A stretch of 64,000 nucleotides of DNA from contig NC_049985.1 in the NCBI RefSeq assembly GCF_000003815.2, positions 2,860,970 through 2,924,969 on the forward strand, read 5' to 3'. This document shows, one piece after another, positions 12,561 through 23,340 of the stretch (the first letter of the stretch is position 1; every line of letters starts with the position of its first letter). Position numbers and translations under genes: made by a program. This DNA is from Branchiostoma floridae. Its lineage: Eukaryota > Chordata > Leptocardii > Amphioxiformes > Branchiostomatidae. The notes beneath the pieces were generated by a model. It was given only the letters and a program-made list of their open reading frames with translations, was not told where the DNA came from and did not search any database.

Positions 12561-12599
12561 AATGTATAGCCAGTATGCCCTTCGGCGTGACATACCAGA

Positions 12600-12905
12600 T
12601 TCAAACACTTGCATCATCAAAGGCAAAGTTTCTTCAATATGCATGTAAGTACATGTAGGTGATATCATTTCAACACCTTCGTGTGTCAACAAAAGTTTAT
12701 TGATGGAACCGCAAACTCTACATTAGTTCTCTCTGACACAAAGAAGTAAGTGGCATACCAGCTTCAAACACTCACATCATCAAAGGCAAAGATTCTTCAA
12801 TATGCATGTAGGTGATGTTATTTCAACACCTTCATGTGTGAACACACGAGAAGTTTATTGATGAAACTGCAAACTTTAGATTTCAAGTTCTCCCCAACAC
12901 GAAGA
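12600..12905. repeat. Tandem duplication, about 165-bp period
   Basis: Two units are anchored by CATCATCAAAGGCAAAG (12615 and 12779). Both continue through TTCTTCAATATGCATGTA, TTTATTGATG and CACAAAGAAGTAA-type words. The repeat is not protein-coding. Confidence 0.65.
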
Positions 12906-13036
12906 AGTAAAGTGATACATCCGCACACTGAATGTTATCAGCTGGACACGATCTCGCCTAATAACTCACACACGACACTTCCAATGCCCCAAATCTTGTG
13001 CCGTAATCCGCCAGCCGATAACATTGATCCTCCTGC

Positions 13037-14065
13037 ACCAGATTTGCACAACTTCCTCCCAGGAAACCAATGCCAGACAGAAGGCTTGTTAGGTCTCTGT
13101 ATCGATTTGCGATGCTGGGAAAAGATGGGACAAAGATTGGGAAAGCAAATGCAAATTTTCAAGGAGAGAAAAGAATATTCTCTGATAGAAAAGTCCTGCA
13201 GCGGACCAGATTTGCACAACTTCCTCCCAGGAACCAATGCCAGACAGAAGGCTTGTTAGGGCTGTGTATCGATTCCCGAGCAGCTACATTTGTAATGCTG
13301 GGAAAAGATGGCACAAAGATTGGAAAGAGAAAAGTGTGAATTTTCAGAAAGGGCCAAGAATGTTGTCTGATGGAAAAGTCCTACTGATTTTTTTAAAGCA
13401 AGCAGCGGACCAGATTTGCACAACTTCCTCCCAGGAACCAATGCCAGACAGAAGACTTGTTAGGTCTGTGTATCGATTCCCGAGCAGCTACATTTGTAAT
13501 GCTGGGAAAAGATGACACAAAGATTGCAATTGAGAAAGAAAGTGCAAATTTCAGAAAGGGCCAAGAATGTTCTCTGAAAGAAAAGTCCTAGTACTGATTT
13601 TCTAAAGCAAGCAATGGACCAGATTTGCACAACTTCCTCCCAGGAACCAATGCCAGACAGAAGACTTGTTAGGTCTGTGTATCGATTCCCGAGCAGCTAC
13701 ATTTGTAATGCTGGGAAAAGATGGACCAAAGATTGGGAAACAAAGTGCGAATTTTCAATGAGGGCCAAAGAGTTTTCCAATCCAAAGTAATACTGAGGTC
13801 TTTCTTAAGTTACAGTAAGAAGTTCCTTTGATGTTTTTGGCCATTTAAGGGCTTAACTTGATGAAAAGAAGAAATGTTTAGTTACAACTTGTGAAGTGAA
13901 AGTTGGATTTCCTCTGATGATAATGGTTAGGTCTCTGTATTGATTCCCGAGCAGCTACATTTGTAATGCTGGGAAAAAGAAAAGATGGAACAAAGATTGG
14001 GAAACCAAATGCAAATTTTTTTAGGAGAGACAAGGATACTCCCAGTATTCTCCAATATAATAAGT
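13037..14065. repeat. Tandem array, about 205-bp units
   Basis: The word CCAGATTTGCACAACTTCC recurs at about 13038, 13205, 13410 and 13618. In each case GAACCAATGCCAGACAGAAG, CTGTGTATCGATTC and TAATGCTGGGAAAAGATGG follow. A last partial unit starts near 13927. Open frames of up to about 140 codons in the array come from the repeat and shift frame between units. Confidence 0.8.
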
Positions 14066-14539
14066 CTAACTGATCTTTTGTACGTCAGAATGAGAACTTC
14101 CTGTGATGTTCTGGCCTTAATTTTTTTTCAAGAAAGAACTGAGCTGAAAGAAGAACATGTGTAGTTGGCAAAAGTTTATTAACATTTACCTTCCTTCTAT
14201 CAATTGATTGTAAATAATACAATAATTCATTGTAGCTTCTTAGATTTATCACTACTGAGAGAATCCTAGCCTCAAGTTAAAAGATTACCATAATAAGACA
14301 TGTTGACAATAGAGTCTTCAGGGACTAGCTTTCAAATCTTAAGGGATGTACTGTTCCACGTTACTTGTAAATAATTTCAAGGTCACCTTGAATATGACAG
14401 AACACCATCCTGAGAGATTTCCTTGTTTACTATCACATTAGACAGATGTTTCCTCTCGACAAATGACTTCCTCTTTGGCTTACAAATGCACAAGGGGCTT
14501 GTTTGTCAGAACTTTGTCAGGCAAATTGTGATTGAGATT
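14066..14539. other. No recognisable feature
   Basis: AT-rich unique DNA between a tandem array and a SINE pair. Confidence 0.4.
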
Positions 14540-14646
14540 TCAGAATTGAGGTTGCGGGTTCGAATCCGACTGTGTGTCACCGATCTTGTGCCCTTGGAAA
14601 AGGCACTTTACACGGCTTTCCTCACTATACTCAGGTGAAAATGAGT
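14540..14646 (+). mobile_element. SINE family A, 5'-truncated
   Basis: A clear B box (GGGTTCGAATCC) is followed by the family core TTGTGCCCTTGGAAAAGGCA and TTTCCTCACTATACTCAGG. The A-box half is missing. The element runs straight into another SINE of a different family. Confidence 0.7.
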
Positions 14647-14647
14647 A

Positions 14648-14912
14648 GCCGGTGCAATGGCCTAGTGGGTAGAGTGTTCGCCTTGCATTTGGAAGGTCGT
14701 GAGTTCTATCCCGGCCGAGTCATACCAAAGACTTTAAAAATGGTACATGCTGCTTTCTCTGCTTAGCACTCAGCATTCGGGAAAGAGTATGGAAGTTGAA
14801 CACACACCACTACCAGTGGACTAGGCCCCTGCTATAGTGATTGCGTTATGTGTGGCCCAGGGCTAATGAAACAGAGATGGGCACCGCCCTATGCGCCATC
14901 TTGGCGCGGGAA
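14648..14912 (+). mobile_element. tRNA-derived SINE, family C
   Basis: The tRNA head is well preserved: CAATGGCCTAGTGGGTAGAG (A box) and GTGAGTTCTATCCCGGCC (B-box region), then CATACCAAAGACTT. The body shares CATGCTGCTTTCTCTGCTTA and ACTACCAGTGGACTAG with the copies at 23.34, 36.33 and 63.2-63.6 kb. Confidence 0.75.
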
Positions 14913-15689
14913 GGGTTTAACTTTTTTAACTTTTTCAGAATCTCTTCTTGCAGCCTTAAGGCTCCTTGCAGCCTAAGCTCTCCTTGCAGCCTTAACCAGA
15001 AATCCAGAAATTTAATGATTCCCTTGGTGGGATATTCAAGGACAGCCATTTATGTCTCCCTTGACAAATTGCTTCTCTACGTTTAGAACTACCTTTGATA
15101 TTGCATACTCCTGAAATACTAGCAGCTGCCCAATGATGATGTTAATGCTTGGTCCACTGGCTAGCAACCAAACGTCTGGATAAGAAGGATGGGAGTTTGA
15201 ATTCTAGATAATGTTGCTTATTTCTGTCCATTTCTGGCCACACCAATTTAATATGTTGGCTATAGGACATTTTTATGTAAAATTTTGGCAAGAGGACATC
15301 ATACATATATCAGATGGCTGGTGTAATAAAACTTGCACCTGACTCTGTTCACTCTCTGAAGCTTCTTATGTTCACCAAATTGCAGACTTTCCCATCAGGC
15401 TGATATTCCAATCTATGACCTAGGACTATTTTGTTTTCAATCCCAAAAGAATCATAAAGTTAAAAAAAAATAGTATAGCCTTAGAATTGTTGGCTGTTTG
15501 AATTCTTGATAACATCAACAATTTGATATTAAAGCAAAATTACTTTTGCTTTGTTCAGTGCATGATTGTCCAGTACCTTATTACAGGTTTTCTGCCAACA
15601 TTCACATTTAAAAATGTCTTCAATATAGCTATAGGATTATAAGGAAAGTCCAAATGCACTGGCCTGGGGTCAGTTCCCTAACAGTTCAT
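14913..15689. other. No gene seen; minor repeat fragments
   Basis: A short run at about 14945-15000 repeats GCTCCTTGCAGCCT-like words. A fragment at 15235 (GGCCACACCAATTTAAT) resembles the terminal repeat of the MITE at 32.46 kb. The rest is unremarkable. Confidence 0.4.
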
Positions 15690-15876
15690 TGTATAGATTT
15701 TCATCCCCGTAAGAGCATGCTAAGTGGCTCCTCGGTAATTGCAGCCGTTTGATCACATATCAATTACCCATTGACTGACCCCAATGCCGGATTACCCAAA
15801 TTAGCGCTTCCCACCGAATGCGATGCGACAGCGCCCGACAGTGCTACCCGTTTCAACTGCGCGGCTTTACCAATAA
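15690..15876. promoter_or_regulatory. Left half of a putative cis-regulatory island
   Basis: This GC-richer block has homeodomain-type sites (GGTAATTGC, ATCAATTACC, GGATTACCC and AAATTAGCGC) and no coding frame. It ends with CGGCTTTACCAATAA, whose partner CGGCTTTGGCAATAA lies just beyond the transposon inserted at 15877-16313. The regulatory reading is an inference from motif density and composition. Confidence 0.4.
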
Positions 15877-16313
15877 CAGGGCTCGAAATACATTTCCTGC
15901 ATATCTGAACTGGTGCAGGTAACATTGCAAATTACATGCACCAGACAAACTTTACCTGCACCACTTTGAATTTAGGAAGTATGGATCATATTAGAATTGT
16001 TGAGGAACCAGTGCTATTTTTCATTTATACTTGATAGGTGGTAAAAGTCTATGCAGCTAATAACAATCCACATACACCTACATCACAGGACATTTATGTA
16101 TAAAACCCTCTACATGGGCCAGTACTGGTTAGGTGCAGGTAGACACCAGAAATACCTGCACAGCTCCAATTTTACCTGCACTAAGCTGCATGTACATTAT
16201 GTACCCAGTACATGGACCAGTGCAGGTTAGGTGCAGGTAGAAACCAAAAATACCTGCACAGCTCCAATTTTACCTGCACTAACCTGCATATTCGGGTGAT
16301 ATTTCAAGCCCTG
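15877..16313. mobile_element. Second copy of the hAT-like element, 5-bp TSD
   Basis: The termini are CAGGGCTCGAAATAC on the left and an imperfect inverse ending CAAGCCCTG on the right. They are flanked by a perfect AATAA duplication (15872-15876 and 16314-16318). Subterminal ACCTGCAC/GTGCAGGT words alternate. A segment of about 79 bp is duplicated internally (16117-16195 and 16215-16293). No transposase frame is present. It belongs to the same family as 8846-9585. Confidence 0.85.
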
Positions 16314-16318
16314 AATAA

Positions 16319-16600
16319 GTGTGCGGCTTTGGCAATAAGTGCTGCACGAGCGAGACCGGCTGGGGGCTGCAATAATGTGTGCATTTCACTCCGGATTTAT
16401 CCCCTCTAATATCTGTTAATAAGAGCCGTCCCCAGAGCCTCCTCAGAATCCATCCATCCAGATACCCGCAGGTAATAAGAGCGCTGCCGGCAACGGTTAG
16501 ACTCCGTTGGGATTTCAGTAATAAGGCGGCGAAAACTGCGTTCCTTTCCGCCGACGCCGGTGGGCGATCGCTTTAAGGCCAACCCAATTCATTTCCTCGC
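16319..16600. promoter_or_regulatory. Right half of the putative cis-regulatory island
   Basis: A series of related words is spaced through GC-richer DNA: GGCAATAAGTGC, TGCAATAATGTG, GTTAATAAGAGCC, GGTAATAAGAGCGC and AGTAATAAGGCGG. The shared AATAA core resembles posterior Hox/Cdx-type sites, but that assignment is an inference. No exon is evident. Confidence 0.45.
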
Positions 16601-17319
16601 CTCCTTGACATTTTAAAGTCTAAGTATTTAGCAAGAGGAAGAACAAGTTGGAAACAAAGGCCTGAAAGTAAAACTTGATTCTGAATCAGGACTGTCTAAA
16701 GCTTTGCATTTTTCCTGTCTCACTCATCATTTGAGAGCCCAAGATGTTCATTTTTGTTGCTCAATTTCTCATTTTATGCCTATGAAAACACATTTTCATC
16801 AATTTCATATCATGAAGTTCAGATTTTGGGGGCGGAAAGGGTAAAATTTTTCTCTGTCCAAAAGTCAAATTTTCTTTCCCAGGAGGGAAGGATCGGTCCT
16901 GGATACAGATCTGTTCGGAATATATTCGCTCCATGAAACTGTGCTTTTCCTCAGAACACTGTTTCATGTTGACCTTCTAGTTCCACATTATCGTTTTGAA
17001 ATCCCTGGCCACACCAATTTGATTTGTTGTTTCTCACATTTTTTTTAGAAATGCTTGATGGGAAAACGTAATGGAAACATGTGGCCAAGCCCGCCACTGT
17101 CTCTCTTCGCAGCCAGGGGCTGAATTCCGTGGAGCTTACGATAGGTGGGGCTAAATCGTTAGGCTTTGGAGCACTAACTCGGGTGACCTCAATAGGACAG
17201 CAATACAACCTCTCCTAGGTCACATGACGATCAGAGTTGGCAGTGAGTGGCGGATGCCACTCAAAAGCCTCTCAAGGTTACAACTTATGTTATATCAGTT
17301 TAATTTCCTTACTTGATTA
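16601..17319. other. Unique DNA with small MITE and repeat fragments
   Basis: The segment at about 16999-17084 begins GGCCACACCAATTTG and ends TGTGGCC, so it looks like a short, internally deleted relative of the MITE at 32.46 kb. The segment at 17100-17230 shares CTAACTCGGGTGACCTCAAT with 10.19 kb. No gene is seen. Confidence 0.45.
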
Positions 17320-17435
17320 ATAATGGAAACAAAACTTGAGAACCAGGTTTACGCCTTGGTGTATTCAGTTCATACCATGAATACAGCCATATTGAATTTA
17401 GTTTTCCTGGTGCCCTTTGCTTTTATGATACCATG
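17320..17435 (+). repeat. Dispersed repeat fragment (ACCAGGTT family)
   Basis: It shares GGAAACAAAACTTGAGAACC, ATGAATACAGCCATATTGAA and GTTTTCCT with the copies at 34.49 and 62.27 kb. At 62.2 kb a GGCCACAC terminus precedes it, so it may be interior sequence of a MITE-related element. Confidence 0.5.
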
Positions 17436-18157
17436 TATTACATGTACATGTAGATTAGCCTTCTAGAACTGTAGTTGTGTATTAGCACATGTAGATTCCA
17501 TGCTTTGTACCTCGTACAATTGTTGCGCAATAAAGTTATTTATGATAGCTGCTTGCTATACTTTCACCTTAAAATGTCCTAGAACCATGGGAAGACATTG
17601 GTATAGCCCAAGAACTTACAAGTTAGTAAAGTGTGGCCATACAGTCTACTCAATCTAAAAGTTACATGCAGACAGTATATAAAAAGTATATTTGAGTCAA
17701 TATAACTATACTGGGTGCCTCTAATGAAATTTTATGAAGACAAAAACCGTGACTTATCCAAATGACTGTAATGTGTTGTAACGATTTTATCTGATACTCC
17801 ATTTCCGTAATCCTTTCTTAGATAGTCAAATAGTGATCAATACTGTGAGTGTAATACTTTTACAGATAATTCAATATTCTTAGTTCATTGTCTGGTGATA
17901 TTCTGTATTCTGTGTTATATGTAGCCTTCTGCTACCTTGGACCCATGCAAACTTTGGCTGTGTGTTTCGTTTACTTGTTTATTTGTTTTGTACTTAAAAA
18001 AGAAAAAGCAATAGATACATAACAATAAGACAGAAAGTGATCTAATTGATGTGACCATTATGATACACTCTGGCTGTGAAACAAATTTTGCCATGAACAT
18101 GCATGGACATGTGGAGAGGCTGCGTTCATAAAATGTCATTGAAAGTATAGCCACATT
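17436..18157. other. No recognisable feature
   Basis: AT-rich unique DNA with no supported gene. Confidence 0.4.
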
Positions 18158-18315
18158 GAATGAGGAAAGGAGGGATGGAGGGATGGAGGGAAAGAGGGAA
18201 GATAAGAGAGAGGTTTGAAAAGAATCATTGGTTGGAACGAGGGAGAGATAGAGGGAAAGAGGGACAAAGGGAGGTAAAAAGAAGCAGAAAACAGGAAAAA
18301 TAAGGAAAAAGAGGA
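18158..18315. repeat. Polypurine tract
   Basis: About 150 bases are almost all A and G, with repeated GGAGGGAT, GGAAAGAGGGA and related words. The long minus-strand frame opposite it (rich in S, P, F and L) is a composition effect. Confidence 0.8.
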
Positions 18316-18613
18316 ATGTATAAAGGTATGTGATACCAAATAAGAGATATGCCAAAATATCATAGTATATGCTGCACTAGCTAATTCTTCAGAAGCGGCA
18401 TAACAGAAGTGTCCTATTAAAGTGTCAGATGTGCATCTTCATTATGGTAATAATGTTTCACATACCGTCATGTTCAAAAACTCCATTTGTCCATGACAAT
18501 TTCCACATGTAACGTTACATCTCTCTGAGTCTAACTAAAGATAAATTGATGTACATTAACCCATTGTAGAGGGTTTGCTCCGGGTTATTGGAAATCGTTG
18601 GGAGTAGCTTTGT
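18316..18613. other. No recognisable feature
   Basis: Unique DNA up to the target site of a hAT element. Confidence 0.4.
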
Positions 18614-18621
18614 GTAAGTGG

Positions 18622-19055
18622 TAGGGCTGGGTACCGGTACAGAAAATTCAGGTCCAGGTCCGGTTCAGGTCCAAAGGATCAGGTCCAAGTCCGGACCTGA
18701 ACCTGGACCTGATGCAGTATGACTCATACCAATGGCCCATTTCACTACATAGAGATCTGTTTGGTGGAGTATTAGACTTACATTGGCGTTCTAAAATCCT
18801 TCAACGCTAACTGCACTTGTATGATTGGCTGTAAAACTTGGTAGAAATTACTATAAACTCTACTTTACTTCACTCTTGTTATTTTCTTCCACCTGCAAGC
18901 GCCAAAACGTGTAAATGCCTGATAAAATAATCTGTTAATCTTCTAATCGGTCCAACATCCGGTTCCACTTAATTTTTTCAGGTCCGGTTTTTCTGGACCG
19001 GTCCAATAAGAAAAACCGGTTTCGTACCGGTACGCTGTACCGATACCTAGCCCTA
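18622..19055. mobile_element. Non-autonomous hAT element with perfect 8-bp TSD
   Basis: The termini are TAGGGCTGGGTACCGGTAC on the left and the inverse of TAGGGCTAGGTATCGGTAC on the right. They are flanked by GTAAGTGG at 18614-18621 and 19056-19063. GGTCC/GGACC words fill the subterminal regions, and a foldback occurs near 18680-18715. An 8-bp duplication and these ends are typical of hAT elements. No transposase frame is present in 434 bp. Confidence 0.9.
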
Positions 19056-19063
19056 GTAAGTGG

Positions 19064-19610
19064 TGATTACGGTAACGGTGTTGCTAATGACGGACAGAGT
19101 CGGCCAAAACGTCGTTATTCCATTCTATATATGCCTCTATTCAGGAAGTCTGGCTAGACAAAGATATGTGTAAAGGTAAAAGTAGTCTTTCCAAGGCCAT
19201 AGTGGTAGCGGATTGTTGATCTACCATGTCTAGGAGTAGGATGCGGTAATTTTAAACCCAGGATGCATCGCGCTGATTCGCGCAACCTGAAATTTTGCAG
19301 TTGGAACACTGCATTTCCCCCACCTATGTACATAAGCTTTTCTATTTATTTCTTGATATTTAGATAAAACATATCAAGCAGTTGCATGTAACTGGAAGAA
19401 AAGATAATTGATAAGTACCTGATTTGAAGAAAGTAATAACATGGAAGTGTTGATGGCACAACCTGGCTTTTGACTCCTGCATTAGTTGCCGCCTAGGCAT
19501 CCTGGTGAAAGAAGTATTTTGTGCACTGTGTAACACATTGCTAATGACAACCAGAGTCTGCCAGAATGTCATTATTCGGTTCCATGCCTCTATTCACTAT
19601 GCCCGGCCCA
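19064..19610. repeat. Two copies of a local duplication
   Basis: The block at 19079-19142 (TTGCTAATGACGGACAGAGT, then CGTTATTCC, then TGCCTCTATTCA) recurs at about 19539-19605. The hAT element above sits immediately left of the first copy. Confidence 0.6.
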
Positions 19611-20785
19611 ACAGTCAAGTCAAGTGTTTTTCAGTCTGTTAATGCCTACTATGATGTTAGGTTTGTTTGGGTGGACATGCAGCAGATTGTGGTCGGCTCA
19701 GTAACAAGTTGAGAGTTGGAACTTGGAACGTAGCCAACAGTGCAAGAAAGTTGGCAAGACTACCTGGGAAGGCAATTAGGGATTGTTGCTGAAAAGTTAT
19801 ACAATGTAACATCCTATCTTCTTCTACTAGGTGTGGCCTAAAGCTGTCGTCATTTGTTTTGCAATTGCAGATTGCAGAGCCACTATCTGTCTGTAGTGAA
19901 TACCCTTGAGCCATATGTCTGGATATCTCAAGTTAAGGAGCACTCTCATAGCACTTGCGTCAAGCTTTAGCCAATGCGGGTTTGTTCACTGCGTCACTGT
20001 TTTTTTATTTTCCCTGATCTTTTATAATTTAGATCTTGCATAATACGTATGTTTTAGTATGTTATAGTATGTTTTAGAAGAAAATTCGTTCTTCATGATT
20101 ATCTCTGAAATTCGTTGAGTATCTTTTGAACCCTGCAGTAATGCAAGCTTGACTTAAGTGCAGTGAGAGTGCACCTTTACTCACAATGGGTCAGCTGACA
20201 TCTGTTCAGCATTGATTTTTATTTCAGCTGGAAAAAGAAGAGACAAATTAAGATGTTCTCCAGCTTAACTCTCTGGGCTCCTTCAGGCAATCATTTGAAC
20301 ACGTACCCGGTATCAACAGCGCAAGTTCTGTCCCTATCCATAAATCAAATTAAAAGCCATCAGTTATCTTCTGTCAGGTGACCTACATTTTGTATTTCTG
20401 TCATTTTCAGGTGTTTTTGTCTACCTGATAATAGAGAGCCAGGTGGCAACCATCTTTATCTAATGACTGCATGTCTGAAGTCTGCAATGCCTGAAGAAAT
20501 TTCTGGTTCTCTAATGTACTACGATTTAGTAGATTCCTCCAATGCAATATTTTTTTCAGAATTAGTATTCTACTAGGTTTATTACTTTACAGATAAAGAA
20601 TCTTAAAACTTTCAACAGTTTTTATTGCAATGTGTGTGCAATCAGAGATAGCAGACTTCATCCCTTCACACACAAATGTACCAGTAAGTCAGGAACACAC
20701 AGACGCTGGCACACAGATGTACAAACAGACGGACCTGCCAGGAACAACACTTTACTCCCATGGAAGTAAAGTCATTACATGCAAC
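19611..20785. other. No recognisable gene
   Basis: Unique DNA. No exon with splice sites and codon bias was found, and no clear repeats. Confidence 0.4.
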
Positions 20786-20789
20786 AATA

Positions 20790-21225
20790 TGTCCAGTTGT
20801 TAGTTTTAAAGACTTTTACACGTCAATTAAAAAAAGTAACCACAAATCAAACATACAGTACTTAAGATTCCGGTACCAGCACTTCCTCCTGGTTGGTAGG
20901 TAGATGTCAAGTTGAACCCAGTTATAGATTATCAGAATGGTCAAGGTCCTAGACCTAGTCTAGAGATGTTGCGTTGCATTTCAGTATGTCCAGTAGGTAG
21001 TTTAAAGTCTTTTACAAGACTGTTGTCAAAATATGGTTGCAATTCAGTGTGTCCTGTAGTTATTCTTAAGACTTTTACAAGACTTTTGATAAATAACCAC
21101 AACTCTATACACTTCTTACATTGCTGTACTTGATTCTGGTTAGTTTTAAAGACTTTAATTTACACATCTAAAATGGCCATGCTTAAGATTCTGGTACCAA
21201 CACTTCCTCCTGGTTGGTAGTTTCT
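20790..21225. repeat. Tandem duplication, about 320-bp spacing plus inner repeats
   Basis: The phrase ending CAGCACTTCCTCCTGGTTGG (about 20877-20896) recurs as CAACACTTCCTCCTGGTTGG at about 21198. Between them, TTTTACAAGACT words preceded by GTGTCC or ATGTCC repeat about every 65 bp. Confidence 0.65.
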
Positions 21226-21229
21226 GTAT

Positions 21230-21500
21230 TCCTGCTTTCTCCCTGCCCCGTCTCAGGAGCCGTTGTCCTAAATTACTCCAAAATTGCGCCTGATGGAAAC
21301 GGTGAGCACCAGTCTAGCATGACTGCGGACCAGACTCGCTAATAAGTCCGCAATCTCTTCTTCAATTTCAGCCTTGTTCCTCACCCTTAAGTTTCCAAAG
21401 AGGCCTGTCCGAAACGGCTGCAGCAAAAGAACTAGCCACCGGTGTTCTCGAGTTGCGGTAATTTGAAAAGAAAGTTTGCTACATGGTTGGGCGCTTGGCA
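21230..21500. other. GC-richer unique block, possible conserved element
   Basis: Composition changes to a richer, non-repetitive sequence without splice-bounded frames. A 77-codon minus-strand frame covers part of it but has no recognisable domain. It could be a regulatory element or a fragment of an unrecognised exon. Confidence 0.25.
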
Positions 21501-21794
21501 TTTGATTCTGTGAGAGTTCTTTCAGCTTGCATTGATATCAAGAAGAAAGATGATAGAGGTAACATCACTGATGATGAGAAAATCTTTATCTGATGATCGT
21601 TAAAAAAAATGTCTTGACATGCTACTCTGTGATCTGTACACTCCAAGGGGTGATTAATAAATTCTCAGCCTCAGTCAGAAAAGAGGTGCACAACTTTAAT
21701 TTTGAAGGATTGATGTAAAATATTAAGTCTTAAAGTTTGTGAATGTGTATACCAAAATTCAAGACATTGTAAATCATTACTTAACAGGTGAAAC

Positions 21795-22030
21795 CCAGTA
21801 ACAGTAGGTAAGAGAGAAGGAAAAAAATTGAGCTGCGACCTGAGGTGTGCGGGTCAACTTGCTCTGCTAAAAGTCGAACATCCACTTCTTTCTACTTAAA
21901 GAGAATCCTTATCAAACATTTTGACAATGTCTTCAAAGAATTTATGGGGAACTCGACCCACACATGTCTGATCACAGTTCACCCTCGTTTTTCTCACCAC
22001 CTACCTACTGAGTTTCAAAAGACATTGACT
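21795..22030 (+). repeat. Dispersed repeat family Q, copy 1
   Basis: About 230 bp align with 58.98-59.21 kb: TGAGGTGTGCGGGTCAACTT, CACTTCTTTCTA, TTGACAATGTCTT, CATGTCTGATCACAGTTCAC and ACCTACTGAGTTTCAAAAG. Both copies keep a short shared plus-strand frame (EVCGSTCSA), so a decayed coding origin is possible. Confidence 0.65.
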
Positions 22031-22560
22031 GAAAAATAATGAAATGAAAAAATTTGGAGAATATTGTTAAATGGCTTATTACTGTGCCTCAAAATTTGAG
22101 TTGTGCTTATTATTTCTGGGTGACGTCGAGAATTTATTGATCACCCAATTTGGTGTTCTTATCGGATACTGGTACGTCAACAGAACTTTCTTGAGTTGAA
22201 AAGTAACCCTTAGCCTACTTTCTTTAAAAAACACATAATTCCGAATAAAAGGGCAGCCTTCTTATTATGGTTTCACCCCAACACCCTTAACCCTTAAATA
22301 GGGGTGTCAGAAAGGGGCATTGGAACATAGGGGTGTTAGAACATTGGAGCATCGGAACATAGAGCTGTAAACCTTCTTATGTCATTCCTGGGCCGCGATA
22401 ACGTTCGATACGGGTGTTCCTGACCTGGTGATAATTTTACGTATCACACACAGGCTTCTTAGTTGTATCATACAGGCTTCCATCAATTGAATAAAACGTA
22501 ATCTACACACTACACTGCAAGCAAATGGAGTTCTTTTGTTCAAATTTTTCTCGAAATGAT
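22031..22560. other. Mostly unique DNA with one MITE fragment
   Basis: The segment at about 22377-22425 (TATGTCATTCCTG, then CGATACGGGTGTTCC) is an inverse match to the right end of the element at 31.5-31.8 kb. The rest is unassigned. Confidence 0.4.
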
Positions 22561-22790
22561 GCTCTTAAAGAATAAAGTTGTTGGCGCAGGTTTGCTGGTG
22601 GACAACCATCGAAAATATTGCTGGTGTCAGTCTGTATTATCAGCCTTTGGGATGTCAGAGCTGGGACAGGTATTGAGGTGACCTAGATCGCTCTTCCAGT
22701 ATTGACCAGGAATTGATCGAGAGTGATTGGATTAGGCTCCCCGTGGAAGGATGCGCTTTTGATCAGTAGTTATCAAAGGAGAGAGAAGGA
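22561..22790. promoter_or_regulatory. Regulatory-like unique block
   Basis: Non-repetitive DNA with TCAAAG, GATTGGATTAGG and TTATCAAAGG words and no coding frame of note. The call is based on composition and motif density only. Confidence 0.2.
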
Positions 22791-23118
22791 GCATCGGGTT
22801 AACGACACATGATTAAGTTTAGGCGCCGATCGTTTGTCTTTTTCACACTCAGGGAAAAGTTAGGCAAGGAGAAAGGAGATCTGAAGTTTGTAGTTACCCA
22901 GTAACCCAGTTTGAAGAAGTTTCAGTTGTTTGTGCTTGTCTATCAGGAAGGAACTAGTTGTGGGAAAGAAAAAAAGACTGTTAGGGTTAAAGACACATAC
23001 TTATGTTTAGGAGCAGATCGTTTTTCTTTTTCACACTCAGGGAAAAGTTAGGCAAGGAGAAACGAGAAGTTAGGTAAACCAGTTTGGAGAAGTTTCATTT
23101 AAAGGAAAGGAAAGGAAA
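22790..23118. repeat. Direct duplication, about 190-bp spacing, plus GGAAA microsatellite
   Basis: The phrase TTTTTCACACTCAGGGAAAA followed by GTTAGGCAAGGAGAAA occurs near 22839 and 23029, with matching flanks. A short (GGAAA)n run follows at about 23102-23118. Confidence 0.7.
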
Positions 23119-23139
23119 GTGATCTTGATCCAGTTTTGA

Positions 23140-23340
23140 CTCACTGAAGAGCAATCCTTCCACTGGTCATGGCAGAGAGGACAGACGTGTGTACAGTATT
23201 TATAGGTTCAGTACCGGGGAAATTCCCCTATCAGTGGACCATGGCTTGACATCCCATCCTAAGGTGTGCAACCCTTTCCAGTAGCGTACATGTCAGGTGA
23301 GGACACAGCCGGAATTTAACTCACAGCTTCTAGTTCCAGA
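23140..23340 (-). mobile_element. SINE-like dispersed repeat, family D
   Basis: It matches 56.71-56.94 kb through TCATGGCAGAGAGGACAGAC, ACAGTATTTATAGGTTCAGT, AATTCCCCTATC and CATCCCATCCTAAGG. Near its right end the minus strand reads GAGTTAAATTCCGG, a decayed B box, so it is probably a tRNA-derived SINE in reverse. It abuts a family-C SINE. Confidence 0.55.

Noticed and set aside
12834-13515. Overlapping frames of 89-141 codons
   Set aside because: They lie in a tandem array whose unit length changes frame from unit to unit.
14648-14735. Functional tRNA gene
   Set aside because: A and B boxes are present, but the fold is not a full cloverleaf and the sequence continues into a body shared by several dispersed copies, so it is a SINE head. 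The same applies to 46453 and 52810.
17915-18355. 146-codon minus-strand frame rich in S, P, F and L
   Set aside because: It is the complement of the polypurine tract, so it is a composition effect.
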